A DNA stretch of 29,977 nt from a virus. Shown here piece after piece: positions 14,753 through 23,129 of the stretch; the first letter of the stretch is position 1; the number at the start of each line of letters is the position of its first letter. The stretch is from positions 1 to 29,977 of the IMG/VR virus record IMGVR_UViG_3300033155_001866; one strand, written 5' to 3'. A model generated the notes under the pieces. That model was not told the origin of the DNA. It saw nothing but the letters and a program-made list of their open reading frames with translations, and made no database searches. The position numbers and the translations under genes were made by a program.

Positions 14753-15607
14753 ATGGGAACATATGATAATTGTTACGATATCATTGCCGATGTCAGGCGT
14801 GATATTAACGAATACAGTGTCGCTTATGTCCAGGGCGCCGATATAGGCGCCTTCTCAAACGAATTAATAACCCAAAAAATAAACTTAGCTCAAAATTTCT
14901 TATACAACCTGCTTTTCAACAGAAAACCCCACTATTTCCGCAAAGAAATTTCTCTTACCGCTGTCGATTCTGCCTTCGCTCTTCCAGCCGATTTTGCAGA
15001 TTTAGAATGGTTTAAGGACGAAAACGGAACGCAGGTGTATCCGATGAAGATAAATGAAATTATGCCTTCTGGAGTGTCTGAAAATTTGTATTACAGAAAA
15101 GGTAATGAGCTTATCTTGGAAAAGTCTGGATCTACAAAAACATATACTCTGTTTTATAAATGGAAACCCCGCAAAATCTTTTCCGGAAAGTCAACCGCTG
15201 GCGCTGCCAACTCGATTACATTCCCAATAGAAGCCTCTAAACTCATTGATTTTTATAATGATATGATAATAGAGAATATCACTCAGGATTGGGTTGATAC
15301 TATTTCAGACTATACGACGGGAAGGGTCGCAACGATAACGGAAACCGCTGCCAAAGATGATTATTTCGGTCTTGTTTCAGAGCTTCCGAGCGTGTTTCAT
15401 CATCTTTTAGCTCCCAGGGCTTCAATGTTGCTTAGAGCTTCAAGTCCAATAGGCCAAAATAAGGTTGAAAAGTCAGAAATAACACTTTTCCAAGAAGATC
15501 TTGTCGAAACCTTCAGAGCATACGCTGGCTCAAGTAAAGATGCCAATATGCACGAAATCTTTACAGATTATAACTTAACCGGTCCGTCATCCGGTATTAT
15601 GTGGTAG
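14753..15607 (+). CDS. Head-tail connector / adaptor protein
   Basis: The 284-residue protein starts with helices typical of podoviral adaptors (YDNCYDIIADVRRDINEYS, LITQKINLAQNFLYNLLFNRKPHYFRKEISL), then a beta region (FALPADFADLEWFKDENG, LYYRKGNELIL, KTYTLFYKWKPRK) and C-terminal helices. This helix / RKPHYF / PADF pattern matches the gp4/gp6/T7 gp11 adaptor ring group that joins portal to tail. Its neighbour is the large tail protein. Confidence comes from layout and position. Confidence 0.68.
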   Translation: MGTYDNCYDIIADVRRDINEYSVAYVQGADIGAFSNELITQKINLAQNFLYNLLFNRKPHYFRKEISLTAVDSAFALPADFADLEWFKDENGTQVYPMKINEIMPSGVSENLYYRKGNELILEKSGSTKTYTLFYKWKPRKIFSGKSTAGAANSITFPIEASKLIDFYNDMIIENITQDWVDTISDYTTGRVATITETAAKDDYFGLVSELPSVFHHLLAPRASMLLRASSPIGQNKVEKSEITLFQEDLVETFRAYAGSSKDANMHEIFTDYNLTGPSSGIMW

Positions 15608-15614
15608 GTGAAAA

Positions 15615-18068
15615 ATGCTTACTCCCTTAACACCAATTAAGGCGCAACCGGTTCAGGGTGGTTGCGTTACCGTAAGAAACGCAGCTCAACTGCCGTTTGG
15701 ATCATACTCTATGGTTCAAAACGTGAGAGGCAAACATCCAAACTTTATTAAACGCCCAGGGCAAAGAAAATTACACACTTCTGCAGATGGCGTAAACGAG
15801 GTTCTTTCCTTATACCAATTCAGAAAATCAAGAGTTGACGAAAAACACCTATTTGCACAAATGTCAGACGGCGACATACTCGAAGCTACTAACGACCCTC
15901 CGACAATAACCACTGGAGCTTTTGGAAACGAGGCTTTTGATGGCGGAATTAATCAAATCCCAGCTTCATGGTCAAATGTCGGCGATAAAATGCTAATGGC
16001 GAATGGCGTTGATCAGCACAAAATCTATTGTGGAGACAGCAGCTTTGTAGAAAAATTTATCGTTTATAGAAACATTGAGGATGAGGTTGGCTTACCATCA
16101 GGCGGTGAAGACTTTACGAAAGAGATTTCAAACGTAAGAGATGATGTTGCGATTCTTGACGCTTTAAAGGGGTTTGTTGATGGTGACTGCATTTATATAA
16201 GGACTCCTTCTCCCATTAGCGGGTTTTATATAGAAGTTGATGCTCCGAACACCAATGCTACCGTTATGTCTATACATTATTGGAGAGGAGAGTGGAATTT
16301 CTTATCTTGGCTTACCGATGGTACATTCTCGGCAGGCGCATCTTTAGCTCACAGTGGGTACGTATCGATTGACACAGAGAAAGAAACGCAATCCGATATA
16401 TATTCAAAATACCAATTAGGGTCCTGCGGGTATTGGTATCAAATGAGATTTTCGCAGCCTTTGAGCGCTACCGTAAGACTTAAAAAGGTCACATTCCAGT
16501 CTGAATTTCGTTCCATTGCAAATGTTTGGGATGGGGTTTCTGTGTATGCCGTTGAGTGCCAGGTAGAAAGTGCTGAAAATCAAACATGGGAGCTATACGG
16601 TTCGGGGGCTGTTGAGATTGGTGATTTGCCATCTGGATCAAAGCTGATGGTAGCCTCGGCTGATCCTGTTGAGGGTATCTATTTTAATATCGGAGGTACA
16701 CCGAATATTGGCTCATCACTTGCAGCTATAAAGTATTGGAACGGAGAGGCTTTTGTTTCTGTTGGGGAGGTCGTTAACGGAACAGACCAAACCCCAATGC
16801 AAAATAGCGTCTTGAGTAATTCCGGATGGATGACGTTTGGCAGGAAGTCAGCAGCGCAACCCACACAGTTCCAGTCAGCCGATTTCCATGCTTACTGGTA
16901 CGAGGTTACGTTTAGCGGGCAACTCAGTTCTGATATAGTCGTTGAAATCCGAACAATGCCTTATTTTGACATAACAGAGCTCGGGATTAGCCAGTGTAAT
17001 ACAGTGTGGAAAGACAGAGCCGTTTACACTTTTGATAAATATGGTTCTTATTTATACATAACATCGCAGGGAAAGCCTCTTGTTCTCAACGGGACCGAGT
17101 ACGGCATTCTAAGAGCAGGCGACGGGCGAAACAATAAAGTGGTTGCCATGCGGAGCTATAAAGATTGGTTGATGGTGTGGCAGCAGGAAAAAGGGGTCGA
17201 AGGTGGCTGTGTGACGATCTTTTCAGGCTATAACCCGGCTTCTTATCAGAGAACCGTCCTATCTACCAGGATAGGTACAATGAATTCAAAATCTGTCGCT
17301 GTTGTCGAAGGCGTTAAGACGGCAACCGCAGACAAAGCAACAGCCCTCGAAGAAAAAATCGCAACCCTTGTCTTTTTTCTTTCAAATAACGGCGTATGCG
17401 TATCAAACGGACATACGATTTCAATAATATCAGACGATATCCAAAACTATTTCGACGCTTCAAAAGAAGAGTGTATCCGTCGCGGATACGAAGACAAAAT
17501 GTGGCTTACTTATGATTCTGCATATGGAGTTTTAAGGATCGGTCTTGTTTCTGGATCACTGGCAACAAAAGCAAACATATTTCCAGTATATGACCTGGCT
17601 GACGGAACATGGTCTTTTGATGTTTCCGGCCAAAAGTTTGCCTGTCTTACCGAAATTGAAGCCGGGTCAGGTAATATTCCGACTCTTCAAATAAGCGGAG
17701 GACAAGAGGATGGAACTATTTACCAGTCAAATTATGGCCTTAACGACGTTGACAAAGCCATCAGCACATATGCACAGCTTGAACTTAACTATAATGGAGA
17801 AGTGATAAATCTGAGAGAATTCTTAATCAGATTCGGAGCAATGGACTATGGAGAGGTTCTTTTAGAGTTTTTAAGAAATAATGTGCACGAAATGTATAAA
17901 ACCGTGTCTATGCTTCCGGAAAATCCAGGGCAAATCATAAAAAGAAAACGATTCGGCCTGAATATAACTGATCAGAACATATCCATTAAAATAAGCTGCG
18001 GAGAATACAATACCGAAATGAATTTGATTGAAATAGGTATGCTTACAAGCGTTTGGAGTGGAAGATGA
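15615..18068 (+). CDS. Large tail protein (tail tubular B / stabilisation-protein-like)
   Basis: The 817-residue protein is nearly all beta strand. It opens MLTPLTPIKAQPVQGGCVTVRNAAQLPFGS and continues VQNVRGKHPNFIKRPG, the start pattern of podoviral tail-nozzle proteins of the gp10/T7-gp12 class. Two similar internal segments are visible: SIHYWRGEWNFLSW around 220 and AIKYWNGEAFVSVGEV around 370, an internal repeat of a carbohydrate-binding-like module. The C-terminal half has propeller-like repeats (YKDWLMVW, LVFFLSNNGVCVSNG). It forms the tail tip distal to the adaptor. Start ATG 15615 lies seven bases after the previous stop. Ends in TGA overlapping a small gene. Confidence 0.72.
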   Translation: MLTPLTPIKAQPVQGGCVTVRNAAQLPFGSYSMVQNVRGKHPNFIKRPGQRKLHTSADGVNEVLSLYQFRKSRVDEKHLFAQMSDGDILEATNDPPTITTGAFGNEAFDGGINQIPASWSNVGDKMLMANGVDQHKIYCGDSSFVEKFIVYRNIEDEVGLPSGGEDFTKEISNVRDDVAILDALKGFVDGDCIYIRTPSPISGFYIEVDAPNTNATVMSIHYWRGEWNFLSWLTDGTFSAGASLAHSGYVSIDTEKETQSDIYSKYQLGSCGYWYQMRFSQPLSATVRLKKVTFQSEFRSIANVWDGVSVYAVECQVESAENQTWELYGSGAVEIGDLPSGSKLMVASADPVEGIYFNIGGTPNIGSSLAAIKYWNGEAFVSVGEVVNGTDQTPMQNSVLSNSGWMTFGRKSAAQPTQFQSADFHAYWYEVTFSGQLSSDIVVEIRTMPYFDITELGISQCNTVWKDRAVYTFDKYGSYLYITSQGKPLVLNGTEYGILRAGDGRNNKVVAMRSYKDWLMVWQQEKGVEGGCVTIFSGYNPASYQRTVLSTRIGTMNSKSVAVVEGVKTATADKATALEEKIATLVFFLSNNGVCVSNGHTISIISDDIQNYFDASKEECIRRGYEDKMWLTYDSAYGVLRIGLVSGSLATKANIFPVYDLADGTWSFDVSGQKFACLTEIEAGSGNIPTLQISGGQEDGTIYQSNYGLNDVDKAISTYAQLELNYNGEVINLREFLIRFGAMDYGEVLLEFLRNNVHEMYKTVSMLPENPGQIIKRKRFGLNITDQNISIKISCGEYNTEMNLIEIGMLTSVWSGR

Positions 18069-18217
18069 AAAACTGGAAAACTCAGTTTATTGAATGTAAA
18101 GAAATCGAGGTTAAGCCTGGTGGTAAAATAATACTCCCGGCTATTCATGGAATAAAAATAAAAAGGGAGAAAAGCCATGCCCGGAGCGATAGAAGAAACA
18201 GCAATAGAGCAAAGTAG
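18065..18217 (+). CDS. 50-codon small protein overlapping its neighbours
   Basis: ATG 18065 overlaps the tail-protein TGA and the frame reads MKNWKTQFIECKEIEVKPGG, then KIILPAIHGIKIKREK, to TAG at 18217. The last 14 codons lie over the next gene's start. The strand pattern (IEVKPGGKIILPAI) looks like a genuine small beta protein, and the junction overlap is typical of this phage. It may only serve translational coupling. Confidence 0.45.
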   Translation: MKNWKTQFIECKEIEVKPGGKIILPAIHGIKIKREKSHARSDRRNSNRAK

Positions 18218-18518
18218 TTTCAAGGTTACAGCAACCTTTTACGACGAGTCTGGTAATGCCGTTGCTCCCGATACGATGACATGGACGCTAACGGACGAGG
18301 GTGGGTCTGTTGTAAACAGCAAGGAGGATATTGTTATTACAACTCCGCAATCAACCGAAAATATTTTACTGCAAGGCGATGATCTCGCTGTTGACGGAAA
18401 CGACCCGGTTAAAAGAATAGTAACTTTTGAGGGTACTTATACGTCCTCAGATTTTGGAGCCGGACTGCCGCTTATAGATGAAAGCGTTTTCACCATAAAG
18501 CCAATCACAATAATTTAG
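18177..18518 (+). CDS. Ig-like small structural protein
   Basis: A 113-residue beta-sandwich-like protein: SSFKVTATFYDESGNAVAPDTMTWTLTDEGGSVV is the classic bacterial/phage Ig-like strand pattern, and the C-terminal RIVTFEGTYTSSDFGAGLPLIDESVFTI supplies the later strands. Ribosome site GGGAGAAAA precedes ATG 18177. It lies between tail nozzle and tailspike-like genes, suggesting a tail accessory or fibre base. Its exact role is not shown. Confidence 0.6.
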   Translation: MPGAIEETAIEQSSFKVTATFYDESGNAVAPDTMTWTLTDEGGSVVNSKEDIVITTPQSTENILLQGDDLAVDGNDPVKRIVTFEGTYTSSDFGAGLPLIDESVFTIKPITII

Positions 18519-18526
18519 GTGTGTAA

Positions 18527-20059
18527 ATGACACATTACTATGTAGATAGCAATACGGGGTCGAACGGGGATACAGGTTTAACCCAAGCCTTGGCATGGGC
18601 TACCATAGAATATGCTGTTGAATCTGGAAGTTTAGTTGCTGGTGATATTGTGTGGATAAGAAGAATCCATGCTGAATATTCTGGAGCTCCAACTTCTAAT
18701 ATAGTACCTGCGTATAGCGGAACAAGACTCAATCCAATTAAATTGATTGGGTGGCCAAGAGCAGCTCTTCCAAACACAACTATTACAGCGGCAACTTGGG
18801 TAAATGGAAGCACAACCGTTGATTTAGTAGTTGGTGTAACTCTTAGTAGAGAAGCTCACTGTGGAAGATGGATAACTGCCCCTAATGGGAATAAGTTTCT
18901 TATTACGCAGATAACCGATTCAAATACTTTGATAATTGATAGAGAATATTCTGGTGCAGGTGTTTCCTCAACAAATGGTAAGTTTCAAATAGAAGCTGAT
19001 GAAGATCATTCAAGCCGTCCAGCAGATGTTGATGGCTGGGATAGTGACGCAGATGACCTTCCTGTTGTAGATTTTCAAAGTGCAGCTTATTATTATCAAA
19101 TGAATGTAGATTTTAACATACTAAAGAATATAGAGTTTAAAAACTCTGGAACTTTTGTTGTTGTAAGTGTGTCATATGGTGGTATAGTCGGGTGTCTTCT
19201 TTCCTCCACTTATAATGGAGCACTTATTTATCCAAATTATAGTTTTATGGATAGATGTATAGTTACAGGTTCAGGAAGTGGAGGTTCTCAAATTGGCATA
19301 TCTGGGTTGGCAACTCGTGTTAGTAATTGTGCTATTTATAATTGTGGTAGTTATGGTTTTCAGGGAGGAAGTTCATACCTTGAAAATGTGAATATTGGAG
19401 TAGAACAAGTTAATGTGGGTGCTGATATAGCGCTTATGAATGGCCACCAAAATATCTATGGTAGAGATATAAAGCTCGGAAGTGCTACACCGTTTAGTCA
19501 TAATTTTATGCCAAGTATTCTTCCTCATAGTCTTAGAGTACAGATTGAAAACTACCAAAAAATACTTGGCAACCATAAAACTTTCCGTGGGGTTCAAACT
19601 CTTACCAGTAAAGATGTTGTAGCTGGCTCAGGAGACCCGTATAAAAGAACTGATGGAGCAGATAAAATAATAGAAGTAGATTGCAGTGTCAGCGCTACAT
19701 ACGGAGCTTCTATTAAAGAGCGAGCAGTTGTAATCTTTGAGCATGAATTTGAAACAGACACAACAAGCAAAGCCTACAGATATTATATTAACTGTAAAGA
19801 TCTGTCTCTCACTGCTTCGGAACTCTGGCTTGAAGTTGAGTACGTAGACTCCTATGATGATACAAGTGAGTATACGATAACCAAGGAAGAATCAGATGAA
19901 ACCTGTGCCCTTCGTGGAAGTGTCTCTGACTGGACTCAATATATAGAGGTAACTGGCATAGCTCCTGCAGTTGCTTCAAAAGTAAGAATAAAATGCTTTG
20001 TAGCTAAGTATGATGTAGATGGTTATATCTATATCGACCCCCTGGCGGTGGTGTCATAG
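18527..20059 (+). CDS. Right-handed beta-helix tailspike-like protein
   Basis: The 510-residue protein has the start typical of pectate-lyase-type beta-helix proteins: HYYVDSNTGSNGDTGLTQALAWATIEYAVE, with GDIVWI soon after. Irregular rungs follow (LKNIEFKNSGTFVVVSVSYGGIVGCLL, YSFMDRCIVTGSG, VSNCAIYNCGSYGF), then a C-terminal beta domain (about 380-510). Such proteins bind or cut host polysaccharide. No catalytic residues can be assigned. Base use looks more AT-rich than the capsid genes, as often seen for exchanged host-range genes. Start ATG 18527 follows TTTAGGTG. Confidence 0.75.
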   Translation: MTHYYVDSNTGSNGDTGLTQALAWATIEYAVESGSLVAGDIVWIRRIHAEYSGAPTSNIVPAYSGTRLNPIKLIGWPRAALPNTTITAATWVNGSTTVDLVVGVTLSREAHCGRWITAPNGNKFLITQITDSNTLIIDREYSGAGVSSTNGKFQIEADEDHSSRPADVDGWDSDADDLPVVDFQSAAYYYQMNVDFNILKNIEFKNSGTFVVVSVSYGGIVGCLLSSTYNGALIYPNYSFMDRCIVTGSGSGGSQIGISGLATRVSNCAIYNCGSYGFQGGSSYLENVNIGVEQVNVGADIALMNGHQNIYGRDIKLGSATPFSHNFMPSILPHSLRVQIENYQKILGNHKTFRGVQTLTSKDVVAGSGDPYKRTDGADKIIEVDCSVSATYGASIKERAVVIFEHEFETDTTSKAYRYYINCKDLSLTASELWLEVEYVDSYDDTSEYTITKEESDETCALRGSVSDWTQYIEVTGIAPAVASKVRIKCFVAKYDVDGYIYIDPLAVVS

Positions 20060-20571
20060 TGGAATACGATCTTGAATATTACGAGCGCACATTGCTCTTA
20101 AATAGCTCGACGGCTGAAAAAATATCCAATATACGGTGGGATTGGGTTAAATGTGCTGATGCAAAAACCGCACTCGATTACGGGTCCGGTGTCGGCTGGT
20201 TTAGAGCTTTCAGGCCGCCTGGGACAGAAGTTGATACATGCGATATAGGTGTTGCCCCGCAAACAGGAATTACAAGGGATGAATACGACCTTATAACGCT
20301 GTGGGACGTTTTAGAGCATGTATTGGAGCTCGGAGTAATAAAAGTTCTTTTACAGCAAGTTAAGTGGGCGGCTGTTACTGTTCCGGTGCTGCCTGATGGC
20401 AAATACCTTCATAAGTGGAAACATTATAAACCAGGCGAGCATATTCGATATTACACAGAGGAATCGTTGGTTTATTTTTTCAATAATAGTGGATTTGAGC
20501 TCGTTAAAAGCGGATATCCGGAGTGTCCACCCAGGGAAGATATATTTTCTGCATTATTCAGGAAAAATTAG
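20059..20571 (+). CDS. SAM-dependent class I methyltransferase
   Basis: A 170-residue Methyltransf_23-like protein. Motif I, AKTALDYGSGVGWFRAF (about 34-50), binds S-adenosylmethionine; YDLITLWDVLEHVLELG (about 76-92) is motif IV with the LEHV signature; and HIRYYTEESLVYFFNNSGFEL is the typical C-terminal segment. It starts with GTG overlapping the tailspike TAG (TAGTG). Relatives methylate sugars, lipids or small molecules. Within this island a glycan substrate is likely but unproven. Confidence 0.85.
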   Translation: MEYDLEYYERTLLLNSSTAEKISNIRWDWVKCADAKTALDYGSGVGWFRAFRPPGTEVDTCDIGVAPQTGITRDEYDLITLWDVLEHVLELGVIKVLLQQVKWAAVTVPVLPDGKYLHKWKHYKPGEHIRYYTEESLVYFFNNSGFELVKSGYPECPPREDIFSALFRKN

Positions 20572-21434
20572 TGGAAAAATTAATAATAAAACATGGCCTT
20601 GATATTGGCGATACAGCAATGCTCACCATTGCGGTCAGAGATTTACACTTAGCACATCCTGGTAAATACGAAACAGACGTTAGAACCAGGTGGCCGGATC
20701 TGTGGTTAAACAATCCATATGTAACTAAAGGAGAAGGGGGCCGAGAGTTAGATATAGGATATCCGCTAATCCAAAACCCGGGGTCTCAATCGTTTTCTGA
20801 TGGGTTCAGGCTGGATCTGGCCGATCAGCTCGGTGTTGATATTCCATTTACGTCAATGAATATCGATTTACACCTGAGCCTTGAAGAAAAAAAGCGCAAT
20901 ATTGTTAATGAGAAATTTATGTATTCTGGAAAATATTGGGTTCTTAACGGCGGGTATAAGGCAGATGCAATCCTGAAATATTATCCATTTTGGCAGGAAG
21001 TTGTTGATTTACTAAAAAACGACATACAGATTGTCCAGGTGGGGTCAAATTCCGACGTTCACACTGAGCTTGAGGGTGTTATGAGCCTTGTGGGGGAAAC
21101 AAGCCTAAGAGAGCTTATACAGATTATTTATCGGTCAGAGGGCGTTCTTTGCCCTATTTCATGCCATTTTGTTTTAGCAACAGCCTTTAATAAGCCTGCG
21201 GTTATCGTTGCGGGGGGAAAGGAGCCTCCAAGATGGCAAATGTATAATTATCATAGATATTTGTCTGTAAGCGGGTGTCTTCCGTGTTGTATAAACGGTG
21301 GATGCTGGACGGCTAAATATCAAGATTGTAAGTCAAGGGTCGGAGGGGTCCCGAAATGTTTTGCAATGATAAGCCCGAATGAGGTTGCGAGAAATGTAAT
21401 GTTATATTATAATGGTGGAGCTTTAACCCATTAA
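20571..21434 (+). CDS. GT9-type (heptosyltransferase-like) glycosyltransferase
   Basis: The 287-residue protein starts at GTG 20571 (again TAGTG) and opens MEKLIIKHGLDIGDTAMLT, then AVRDLHLAHPGKYETDV, the N-terminal GD-x-x-M-x-x-A signature of ADP-heptose:LPS transferases. The C-terminal nucleotide-sugar domain shows EGVLCPISCHFVLATAFNKPAVIVAGGKEPPRW. A Cys cluster near the end (CLPCCINGGCW...DC...KCF) is typical of a phage and genomic-island subfamily. The longer open frame starts upstream inside the methyltransferase and lacks a ribosome site. Predicted to add a heptose-like sugar to a surface or virion glycan. Confidence 0.78.
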   Translation: MEKLIIKHGLDIGDTAMLTIAVRDLHLAHPGKYETDVRTRWPDLWLNNPYVTKGEGGRELDIGYPLIQNPGSQSFSDGFRLDLADQLGVDIPFTSMNIDLHLSLEEKKRNIVNEKFMYSGKYWVLNGGYKADAILKYYPFWQEVVDLLKNDIQIVQVGSNSDVHTELEGVMSLVGETSLRELIQIIYRSEGVLCPISCHFVLATAFNKPAVIVAGGKEPPRWQMYNYHRYLSVSGCLPCCINGGCWTAKYQDCKSRVGGVPKCFAMISPNEVARNVMLYYNGGALTH

Positions 21435-21442
21435 TTCAAAGG

Positions 21443-21479
21443 TTATGTAACATATTCGCATAGCGACTATATTGCATGA
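21443..21479 (+). promoter_or_regulatory. Duplicated promoter/operator-like element, copy 2 (glycan island)
   Basis: TTATGTAACATATTC at 21443-21457, 16 bp, then GCATGA at 21474-21479, followed by AAAGGAGA and ATG 21494. Identical in both blocks and spacing to the copy before the scaffold gene. This is the only sizeable intergenic gap in the island. Confidence 0.6.
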
Positions 21480-21493
21480 CGAAAGGAGAAACC

Positions 21494-21838
21494 ATGGAAA
21501 CAGAAAAACCGGTTGTAAGATTAGAAGCAGCTCTTAAAAAGGCAGAGGACACGGCAAAAGAGATTATTAAAAAGATTGAGGAGCCAAAACTTACGGCAAC
21601 AGAACAAGTCATTAAGGACATGAACGAAAAAATAGAAGAAGCGGAAGAAAGCGGAAGCTATTTTGTGGCAATAACCCGAAAAGAAGGCGAGAAACTACTT
21701 CATTGGCAGGGTCGAATTAATTTTCCGAAGGATGATTGTGCGCACAGCCTGAGAGAACAGTTAAAGCTTGCGCCGTCGATTTTTAAAAACAAAACGGGGA
21801 ATGTTCGCAAGTTCGGACCTTCTAAGCCTGGAGGATAA
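21494..21838 (+). CDS. Hypothetical protein, coiled-coil N-terminus
   Basis: The 114-residue call starts at ATG 21494, six bases after AAAGGAGA; an in-frame ATG at 21476 overlaps the GCATGA block and is less likely. Residues 8-55 are a Glu/Lys-rich helix (LEAALKKAEDTAKEIIKKI, VIKDMNEKIEEAEES), followed by a small beta domain (GSYFVAITRKEGEKLLHWQGRINFP). No family recognised. It is the first gene after the second regulatory element and its stop overlaps the next ATG. Confidence 0.6.
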   Translation: METEKPVVRLEAALKKAEDTAKEIIKKIEEPKLTATEQVIKDMNEKIEEAEESGSYFVAITRKEGEKLLHWQGRINFPKDDCAHSLREQLKLAPSIFKNKTGNVRKFGPSKPGG

Positions 21839-22638
21839 TGAAATTAATAACAGACTACGACCAGGCCAAAGTATCTGATTATCTTATAAAAGAATCACCA
21901 AAGAAAGTATGTCTTATATTTTGGCATGGTCTTGGTGACGTTATTATGTTTATGTCCCCTCTCTCAGAGCTTAGGTCACTTTTTCCGGGGACACAAATTG
22001 ACATAGCCCTTCAAGATGGAGTCGGCCAAGAAGATTTATTCCCAAAAGGGTTGTTGATTACCACGCCCAACGAACCGATAGAGGGTTACGACTACACCTT
22101 TCAAATTCACTTCCCAATGTCTGAACATTTAGCTGGCGCCTATACCAAACAGGGTTGGTGCTGCGTTCAAGAATTGGGAATCGATCCGGTTGACGATTAC
22201 CTAAAATTAAAAGAATATCCAAGTAAATTGGTAGCCTGTCACTTTCAGGCAACCGCATTGCCTGATCCAATAAACCCCTCCGAAGAAACCACAGAACAAA
22301 TATGGAAAGAAATCATCGAGGCTGGCTTTATTCCGATAGAGGCCTTCTTTCAACACAGGTATTATAATCCGGTAAATGCTAAGTTTGGGTTTATTGATTG
22401 TACGATCAGGAGCGCAAAGCCGTCCATTAAAACTTTAATAGGTCTTTATCAGCATTGTGCGGCGTCTATTTGCGTTGCGTCCGGAAATTTACCGGTAAGC
22501 CTCGCAGTTATGCCTGGAAAAACACTGTATCTGCAAAAATCTTATAGCATAAAATGCTATACAAAACAGGATATTGCAACCATTGACATTAACAAATACG
22601 AGGAAGGAAGCGTAAAAGAATGGCTCGACAAATTATAG
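21838..22638 (+). CDS. Second GT9-like glycosyltransferase
   Basis: A 266-residue protein with KKVCLIFWHGLGDVIMFMSP (22-41), the GLGD N-terminal motif of heptosyltransferases, then LRSLFPGTQIDIALQDG. The C-terminal half carries SIKTLIGLYQHCAASICVASGNLPVSLAVMPGKTLYLQ, the equivalent of the acceptor/donor cleft. It is a shortened member (GT9 enzymes are usually over 300 residues). Starts at a TAATG overlap. Its 3' end overlaps the next methyltransferase start by 19 bases. Confidence 0.72.
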   Translation: MKLITDYDQAKVSDYLIKESPKKVCLIFWHGLGDVIMFMSPLSELRSLFPGTQIDIALQDGVGQEDLFPKGLLITTPNEPIEGYDYTFQIHFPMSEHLAGAYTKQGWCCVQELGIDPVDDYLKLKEYPSKLVACHFQATALPDPINPSEETTEQIWKEIIEAGFIPIEAFFQHRYYNPVNAKFGFIDCTIRSAKPSIKTLIGLYQHCAASICVASGNLPVSLAVMPGKTLYLQKSYSIKCYTKQDIATIDINKYEEGSVKEWLDKL

Positions 22639-23129
22639 AAGATCCTACCGAGTTGGGTTATTCAGGTTGGGGCGCTGGGAGTATCGGAGAAAAGGATTGG
22701 AAGGCTATTAAGAAAATCATAGAGGACTACAATGTGACCAGCATCCTTGAGGTTGGAGTGGGACTTTCAACCTTCTTAATGTCTCAAATGGTTCCGGTGT
22801 ATGTCGGGTACGATACTCTCCAAAGACACTTAGATTGGATGAAGCCTCGGCTTCTGAATCATGTAGAACTAAGACTGTGGGACGGAGAGGAACCGTTTGA
22901 TCCTGGTGCTGACTTTGATATGGCCTTTATCGATGGTCCTACCGGAGCGTTTAATCGCAAACCCAGCTTTGTGAGTGTGCTTGGTCGGGCAGAGATTATA
23001 TGTATTCACGATGCAGGTGATATCTGGAGAGAAAAGTGGAGATTTAAGCTTGATCCTAAAGGCGAATATAAAGCGATTTTCCCTGGAAGCAGATTTTCAG
23101 CATGGAAAAAAAGGAAAATGAATGGCTAA
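22620..23129 (+). CDS. Class I methyltransferase-like protein A
   Basis: The 169-residue protein has DWKAIKKIIEDYNVTSILEVGVGLSTFLMS (26-55): helix plus SAM-binding loop ILEVGVGLST. FDMAFIDGPTGAFNRKPSF is the strand-4 acidic motif and IICIHDAGD a later motif, recalling Methyltransf_24-type enzymes. Shares fold and several residues with the product at 24033, so the two look paralogous. No metal or catalytic residue can be assigned. Start overlaps the previous gene by 19 bp. Confidence 0.65.
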   Translation: MARQIIEDPTELGYSGWGAGSIGEKDWKAIKKIIEDYNVTSILEVGVGLSTFLMSQMVPVYVGYDTLQRHLDWMKPRLLNHVELRLWDGEEPFDPGADFDMAFIDGPTGAFNRKPSFVSVLGRAEIICIHDAGDIWREKWRFKLDPKGEYKAIFPGSRFSAWKKRKMNG

